A DNA stretch of 64,000 nucleotides from Halomonas alkalisoli (GTDB taxonomy: Bacteria; Pseudomonadota; Gammaproteobacteria; Pseudomonadales; Halomonadaceae). The notes under the pieces are model-generated. The model searched no databases. It was not told where the DNA came from and worked only from the letters and a program-made list of their open reading frames with translations. The translations under genes and the position numbers were made by a program. Of the stretch, positions 59,682 to 64,000 are shown one piece after another (within the stretch, counting starts at the first letter, position 1; the number at the start of each line of letters is the position of its first letter). The stretch spans positions 310,001 to 374,000 of the forward strand of contig NZ_JAKCMI010000012.1 in NCBI RefSeq assembly GCF_021412585.1. The letters are read 5' to 3'.

Positions 59682-61004
59682 TCAGCGCCCAACCGAGTAG
59701 TAGGTAAAGCCCTTGATCTTCATCCGCCTGGGCTCAAACATATTCCGCCCATCGAAGATCACCGGTTCGGCCAGCTGTTCCTGGATCAGGTCGAAGTCCG
59801 GGGCGCGGAACACCTGCCATTCGGTGACGATCACCAGGGCATCGGCGCCGCGCAGTGCGGCTTCCTTGGTGCCGCACAGGGAGAGGTCGTCGCGGCTGCC
59901 GTAGATGCGCTGGGTCTCTTCCATGGCTTCGGGATCAAAGGCCTGCACCTTGGCGCCGGCTTCCCACAGCGCTTCCATCAGCACGCGGCTGGGGGCTTCG
60001 CGCATGTCGTCGGTGTTGGGCTTGAAGGCCAGGCCCCAGATAGCGAAGGTCTTGCCCTTCAAATCGTTATTGAAGTGCTTGCTGATCTTCTGGAACAGGG
60101 TGGTCTTCTGGTCCATGTTGCGGGCTTCCACCGCCTTGAGCACCTTGGCGTCGAAGTCGATGTCGCCGGCAGTGCGGATCAGCGCCTGCACGTCCTTGGG
60201 GAAGCAGGAGCCGCCATAGCCCACGCCGGGGTAGATGAAGTGGTAGCCGATGCGGGGGTCGGAGCCGATGCCCTGGCGTACCATTTCGATATCGGCGCCC
60301 AGGCGCTCGGCCAGGTTGGCCATTTCGTTCATGAAGCTGATCTTGGTGGCCAGCATGCAGTTGGCGGCGTACTTGGTCAGCTCGGCGCTGCGCACGTCCA
60401 TGACGATGACCCGGTCACGGCTGCGGTTGAAGGGGGCGTAGAGCTCGCGCATCACGTCTTCGGTCTGCTTGCTGGCCGTACCGATAATGATGCGGTCGGG
60501 CTTCTGGCAGTCGGCAACGGCGCTGCCTTCCTTGAGAAACTCGGGGTTGGAGACCACGTCGAAGCGCAGCTCCTTGCGGCCGCGGGCTTCCAGCACCGAA
60601 TCGACCTTCTCGCGCACCTTGTCGGCGGTGCCTACCGGCACGGTGGACTTGTCGATGATGATCTGGTCGCGCTCCATGTGCTCGGCAATGGTGGCGGCCA
60701 CGGCCAGCACGTACTTGAGATCGGCGCTGCCGTCTTCATCGGGCGGGGTGCCCACGGCGATGAACTGCACCTGGCCGTGCTTGACGCCGGCGGCGGCATC
60801 GGTGGTGAATTCCAGCCGGCCGGCGGCGTGGTTCTCCTTCACCAGCGGCTCCAGGCCGGGTTCGAAGATGGGGATGTCGCCCTGCTTCAGGCGTTCGACC
60901 TTGTCGGCGTCGACATCCACGCAGATCACGTGGTGCCCCACGTCCGCCAGAATGGCGCCTTGCACCAGCCCTACGTATCCCGTACCGAAAACCGTAACGT
61001 TCAT
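59682..61004 (-). CDS. ugd: UDP-glucose 6-dehydrogenase
   Basis: It converts UDP-Glc to UDP-GlcA for acidic polysaccharides. The 440-residue protein has the N-terminal Rossmann [20 protein letters not shown] and central [20 protein letters not shown]. The catalytic-Cys loop is [20 protein letters not shown], and the C-terminal domain has [21 protein letters not shown] 517-codon frame opposite it is a shadow. GC content is high and normal for the genome, unlike the glycosyltransferases at 52-56 kb, so this is probably core or older. Confidence 0.97.
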   Translation of the reverse strand: MNVTVFGTGYVGLVQGAILADVGHHVICVDVDADKVERLKQGDIPIFEPGLEPLVKENHAAGRLEFTTDAAAGVKHGQVQFIAVGTPPDEDGSADLKYVLAVAATIAEHMERDQIIIDKSTVPVGTADKVREKVDSVLEARGRKELRFDVVSNPEFLKEGSAVADCQKPDRIIIGTASKQTEDVMRELYAPFNRSRDRVIVMDVRSAELTKYAANCMLATKISFMNEMANLAERLGADIEMVRQGIGSDPRIGYHFIYPGVGYGGSCFPKDVQALIRTAGDIDFDAKVLKAVEARNMDQKTTLFQKISKHFNNDLKGKTFAIWGLAFKPNTDDMREAPSRVLMEALWEAGAKVQAFDPEAMEETQRIYGSRDDLSLCGTKEAALRGADALVIVTEWQVFRAPDFDLIQEQLAEPVIFDGRNMFEPRRMKIKGFTYYSVGR

Positions 61005-61272
61005 GTCATCCCTGCTTGCGAGTATGCGAGTTGATGGTGTGCCCCAGGCACGCTACCGCCTGGGGATTGAACCGGGCGCATTCCCATGCCCTGCGTGACC
61101 ATCGCCTCTGCCGGTGGCGGAGTGCCTGCCCTTTCGGTCAGGCCGGTATTCTACGCGATGGCCGCACTTGGGCTCTATGCGGCGGTTGGTAAAGAAAGGT
61201 AAGTATAGAGGTGATTGGATGATGCTGGTTAATTTCCAAGCGTGTAAGGCTGGTTGCGCATGGCCTGTACTG
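61005..61272. other. Upstream region of ugd, no gene seen
   Basis: This region lies between ugd (minus strand) and the end of the second cysQ. It presumably carries the ugd-wecB-wecC promoter. AT-rich patches occur at about 61195-61225, but no convincing -35/-10 pair could be fixed. Confidence 0.4.
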
Positions 61273-61339
61273 TAAGCCGTAAGCTGTAAGCAACCCCAAC
61301 ACCAGCACGGATGGTTTTCTTACAGCTTAAAGCTTACGG
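61273..61339. repeat. Imperfect inverted repeat over the 3' end of the second cysQ
   Basis: TAAGCCGTAAGCTGTAAG (61273-61290) is the inverted counterpart of CTTACAGCTTAAAGCTTACGGC (61319-61340), except for an inserted TAAAGCT-like stretch. The right arm encodes the last codons (SRKL) and stop of cysQ. It may work as a terminator, or be a dispersed repeat that has become part of the gene end. Confidence 0.6.
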
Positions 61340-62154
61340 CTCGCGCTCAGCGCGCTTTCCCACCGCTCGTCACGCTGGCCGCAGACGATAAACCAGGGGT
61401 TGAGCACGCTGTCCTGCTGGTTGCAGCGCAGCGGTTCGAGGGTGTTGGCATCGAGCACCTCGCCACCGGCGGCGCTGACCACGGCCTGGGCGGCGGCGGT
61501 GTCCCATTCGCAGGTAGGGGCAAGACGCGGGTAGAGGTCGGCGGCGCCCTCGGCGACGAGGCAGAGCTTGATCGAGCTGCCCATGGAAACGCGCTCGTGA
61601 TGCGGCAGTTCGGCGCAGAAGGCCTCGAAGGTCTCGGCGCCGTGACGACGGCTGCCCACCACCTTCCAGGGCTCGGCCTCAGGATCGGGCAGATCACGCA
61701 CCTGGATATTGGCGTAGATGCCCTGGGCGATCTTGAAGGCTTCGCCACCGACCTGCCCTACCCAGGTGGTTTGCAGCACCGGCGCATGAACGATGCCGAA
61801 TACCGGCACGCCCTCCTCCACCAAGGCCACATTGAGCGTGAACTCTCCGTTCTTGTTGACGAATTCCTTGGTGCCGTCCAGCGGATCGACCAGCCAATAA
61901 CTGCTCCAGGCCTGGCGCGTGGCGTAAGGTATTTCACCGGACTCCTCGGAGAGCACCGGCACGCCCGGCGCCCACTTTTCCAGCAGTGCCACCAGCGCAT
62001 GGTGGGAGACCATGTCCGCCTCGGTGAGCGGGCTCGCGTCGTCCTTGGTTTCCACCGTGAAGTCACGCTGGTAGATTGCCAGGACCTCGCTCCCGGCAGC
62101 GTGCACGCCCTCGACCAGGCGGGCGCGCATCTCGTTTGTTACGAATGCAGTCAC
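61327..62154 (-). CDS. cysQ: 3'(2'),5'-bisphosphate nucleotidase CysQ (second copy)
   Basis: This 275-residue Mg2+-dependent phosphatase dephosphorylates PAP. It has the motifs SPLTEADMVSHHALVALL, VLSEESGEIPYATR, YWLVDPLDGTKEFVNKNGEF (motif A), then TLNVALVEEG and PTCEWDTAAAQAVVSAAGG (motif B). It is closer to E. coli CysQ in its GTKEF(V)NKNGEFT signature than the copy at 11593 (GTREYIDGYDDFT), so the two may differ in substrate preference. It is followed upstream by wreckage of an SLC13 permease, the kind of gene often paired with cysQ. Confidence 0.93.
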   Translation of the reverse strand: MTAFVTNEMRARLVEGVHAAGSEVLAIYQRDFTVETKDDASPLTEADMVSHHALVALLEKWAPGVPVLSEESGEIPYATRQAWSSYWLVDPLDGTKEFVNKNGEFTLNVALVEEGVPVFGIVHAPVLQTTWVGQVGGEAFKIAQGIYANIQVRDLPDPEAEPWKVVGSRRHGAETFEAFCAELPHHERVSMGSSIKLCLVAEGAADLYPRLAPTCEWDTAAAQAVVSAAGGEVLDANTLEPLRCNQQDSVLNPWFIVCGQRDERWESALSASRKL

Positions 62155-62179
62155 AGAAAATCCTTATCAATAGCTTGGG

Positions 62180-62507
62180 TCAAAACCCCCACACCAACGG
62201 TATCAACCCCACCGCGGTAGCCCCGACGATAAGACTGAGAGGCGCGCCGAGCCGCAGGTAATCCGTAGAACGATAACCGCCTGGCCCCAGTACCATGAGG
62301 TTGGTCTGATAGCCCAGCGGCGTCATGAAACTGGCGGAGGCGGCAAACATGATAGCGATGACAAAAGGCATGAAACTGACACTGGGGGTGCTGGTACCAA
62401 TGAGCGTGCAGGTGCCACCGATGATGGCCGCGTAACTGAGCGGCAGCAGCAGCTTGGAGGGCGGCAGCTTTAGCCAGTGCCAACAGGATCAATTCTGGAT
62501 CAGGCAT
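62180..62507 (-). pseudogene. SLC13/DASS-type permease reduced by internal deletions
   Basis: The piece starts [13 protein letters not shown] at 62507. It shifts frame into [20 protein letters not shown] and TCTLIGTST (the first conserved substrate loop). It then jumps directly to [20 protein letters not shown] and [14 protein letters not shown] (the second, C-terminal loop), ending LIPLVWGF and a stop. In an intact protein the two loops are several hundred residues apart, so at least two deletions occurred. Such permeases carry sulfate or dicarboxylates and often neighbour cysQ. Confidence 0.75.
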
Positions 62508-62650
62508 CTTCGCTCGGCGTCAGGCGAACCCCTTGCTCACGCGCCAGCCTGTGTATCGCTTGCTCACTGAGATTCGGAGCACTCAAGAGTACGTCGACCT
62601 TGCGCCCTTGCATGGCACGCATGATGCGCACGCTGAGCCCGCGGGATGGT
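62500..62650 (-). pseudogene. C-terminal fragment of an unidentified gene
   Basis: An open frame reads RGLSVRIMRAMQGRKVDVLL and SAPNLSEQAIHRLAREQGVR, ending LTPSEDA and TGA at 62500. Its stop overlaps the SLC13 start (ATGCCTGA), so both were once one operon. No N-terminal part is left and the family was not recognised. Confidence 0.35.
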
Positions 62651-62690
62651 CAGACGTTGGGTAGATTTAAAGCGCATGGGTTTGGTCAGC

Positions 62691-63051
62691 TCAGTGCTGG
62701 GCCTCGTCGCGCATGGCTTCAACTTCGCCCAAGGGCAACCCAGTAGCGTCAGCAATAGCCCGGTCGCTCAGGTCGGTGGTCTGGATCAGCTTGCGGGCCG
62801 TGCTGCGAAGGGCTTCTTCGCGGCCTTCCTCGCGGCCTTCCTGTTTCCAGCGCTGCGGCCATTGGCCGGTTCGTTCTTGCAGCATGGTGTATACCTCGCA
62901 GCTCATCGGTTACGTAGGAGCCACTCGCCTTCTCCAGCGAATCGAGGTCCAGCTCTTCAACCCACTTTTCGTGTACGAAGCCGGTAAGCAGGTCTCTTAC
63001 CATTCGCTGGTGGGAAAACAGCAGTTTGTAGCTATTGTCGTGGCCAGCCAT
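62691..63051 (-). pseudogene. Rpn-family PD-(D/E)XK nuclease/transposase-like gene, internally deleted
   Basis: The N-terminal part reads MAGHDNSYKLLFSHQRMVRD and continues to SLEKASGSYVTDELR, typical of the recombination-promoting nuclease family. The C-terminal part, in another frame, reads LQERTGQWPQRWKQEGREEG, REEALRSTARKLIQ and DLSDRAIADATGLPLGEVEA. The whole nuclease core between them (about 150-200 residues) is absent. GGAAGG lies upstream of the ATG at 63051. Confidence 0.75.
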
Positions 63052-63117
63052 GTATTCGTGACCTTCCGTCCTTGGTTGTAGAACCGCTAGCGTTGCACTA
63101 AAGCCCAGCTTGGAGCG

Positions 63118-64000
63118 TCATGTCAGGCTCGGAACCGCGCCTTCGTTCTCTGTTTTCTCGGCAACGTAATTGCAGCCCAGCGTCACCTTCAACTCGTGCC
63201 CTGCCCCTTCGGCCCATTCCAGCAGCTTGGCCTTGAGTGCGGCCTGGGCGCGGGGGTCGCCGTGTACCAGGCGCACTTCCTTCGGCGGGTGGCGCATGCG
63301 GCGCACGAAGTTGAGCAGGTCGTGTTGGTCGGCGTGGGCCGAGTAGCCGCTTACGGTTTCTACCCGGGCACGGATGTCGATGCGCTGGCCATCCAGCTCC
63401 ACCCAGCCGCCGTTGGGGCCATGGCGCTGGATGTCGCGGCCGGGGGTGCCGTGGGCCTGATAACCGGTGAACAGTACGCAGTGGCGCTCGTCGCCCAGCA
63501 TACGCTTGAGGTAGTTCACCACCCTGCCGCCGCTGACCATGCCGCTGGCGGCGATGACCACTGCGGGGCGGTGGCTCTCGGCCAGGTAATCGACGGTGCG
63601 CTCGTGGGCGGCGTGGTCGTCCACGGTGTAGAGGTTCTCGAAGCTGAGCGGGTGACGGCCGCTGCGCAGGCGGTTGTGTGCTTCGGCGTCCCACCAGGGC
63701 TTGAGTTCGCGGTACACCTCAGTGAAACGGGCTGCCAGGGGCGAGTCGACGATGATTTCGAGCTCGCGCCAGCGGTCGCTTCGTGCGTTGTGTATCAGCC
63801 CTTCCAGTTCGTAGAGCAATTCCTGGGTGCGGCCAACGCTGAAGGCGGGGAACACCACGGTGCCGCCGTTCTCCAGTGCCCTGTCGATGGCGGCCTTGAG
63901 CCGGTCGCGGCGGTGGCGCCTGTCTTCGTGCAGGCGATCGCCGTAGGTCGATTCCAGTACCAGCACCTCGGCCCGGTACGGCGGCTTGGGCGCGGGCAGC
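63118..64000 (-). CDS. MBL-fold beta-CASP metallo-hydrolase, 5' end beyond window
   Basis: This is the C-terminal part of a metallo-beta-lactamase-fold, beta-CASP-type RNase-like protein. VLVLESTYGDRLHED holds the motif 4 Asp region. The beta-CASP insert contains GGTVVFPAFSVGRTQELLYE, and PAVVIAASGMVSGGRVVNYL carries motif A/B features. SGYSAHADQHDLLNFV has the conserved His of motif C, followed by VRLVHGDPRAQAAL. The frame is open to base 64000, so the zinc-binding HxHxDH motif lies outside the window. Family members process RNA or act as predicted exonucleases. The GTG at 63966 is an internal codon, not the start. Confidence 0.9.
   Translation of the reverse strand, partial: LPAPKPPYRAEVLVLESTYGDRLHEDRRHRRDRLKAAIDRALENGGTVVFPAFSVGRTQELLYELEGLIHNARSDRWRELEIIVDSPLAARFTEVYRELKPWWDAEAHNRLRSGRHPLSFENLYTVDDHAAHERTVDYLAESHRPAVVIAASGMVSGGRVVNYLKRMLGDERHCVLFTGYQAHGTPGRDIQRHGPNGGWVELDGQRIDIRARVETVSGYSAHADQHDLLNFVRRMRHPPKEVRLVHGDPRAQAALKAKLLEWAEGAGHELKVTLGCNYVAEKTENEGAVPSLT

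Noticed and set aside
59481-61034. 517-codon plus-strand frame over ugd and wecB
   Set aside because: Antisense to two well-supported genes; Gly/Ala/His-rich shadow sequence.

Overview
The window comes from a gammaproteobacterium, most likely a Halomonas-type member of the Halomonadaceae. The evidence is the gene order thrS-infC-rpmI-rplT-pheS-pheT-ihfA, a Pseudomonas/Halomonas-style caa3 oxidase cluster with DUF2909 and DUF2970 companions, a BCCT osmolyte transporter, and high GC in the core genes. No plasmid or phage backbone is visible. It reads as chromosome, with conserved blocks at about 0-23 kb and 57-62 kb and a variable accessory zone at about 23-57 kb.

0-12 kb: the end of ppnN, a repeat patch, a flavodoxin/membrane protein pair, a small DUF2788 membrane protein, then a long minus-strand translation operon (thrS, infC with a probable ATC start, rpmI, rplT, pheS, pheT, ihfA). 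An OmpA-like lipoprotein with a recognisable promoter, a DUF2489 protein and a first cysQ follow. 12-21 kb: the cytochrome c oxidase and haem A assembly cluster on the minus strand (ctaC, ctaD, ctaG, ctaE, SURF1, a membrane-anchored assembly-type protein, ctaA, ctaB), with tiny membrane proteins beside it. 21-23.5 kb: a small helical protein, a BCCT transporter and tRNA-Pro(GGG).

23.5-25.6 kb is a roughly 2 kb remnant island. It is bounded by the intact tRNA-Pro and a second partial copy of the tRNA 3' half plus its terminator, and it carries an FkbM methyltransferase and a frameshifted phage tail-assembly-like gene. 25.7-28.1 kb holds a kinase-fold gene with two glycosyltransferase-type genes.

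29-42 kb is an accessory patchwork: hipA remnant, hipA-hipB in toxin-first order, a HigB/HigA-type pair, a GSU2403-type nucleotidyltransferase, an autotransporter and a protein with sigma-like and ParB-like ends. More than twenty copies or half-copies of one palindromic intergenic repeat family separate these genes, often in short tandem runs.

41-61 kb is a surface polysaccharide locus, nearly all on the minus strand. ugd, wecB and wecC supply UDP-GlcA, UDP-ManNAc and UDP-ManNAcA. A WcaJ-type enzyme starts the chain on the lipid carrier, several glycosyltransferases (including a split Alg13/Alg14-like pair) extend it, and a Wzy/WaaL-type protein may polymerise or ligate it. Two large unusual proteins sit inside: a membrane protein with a degenerate kinase-like C terminus, and a glycosyltransferase-like/alginate-lyase-like fusion. 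The 52-56 kb part is much more AT-rich and ends in a decayed ISL3-family element. No flippase or export gene is seen. The right end holds a second cysQ, a strip of deletion-scarred pseudogenes (SLC13 permease, Rpn-family nuclease) and the end of a beta-CASP metallo-hydrolase gene.
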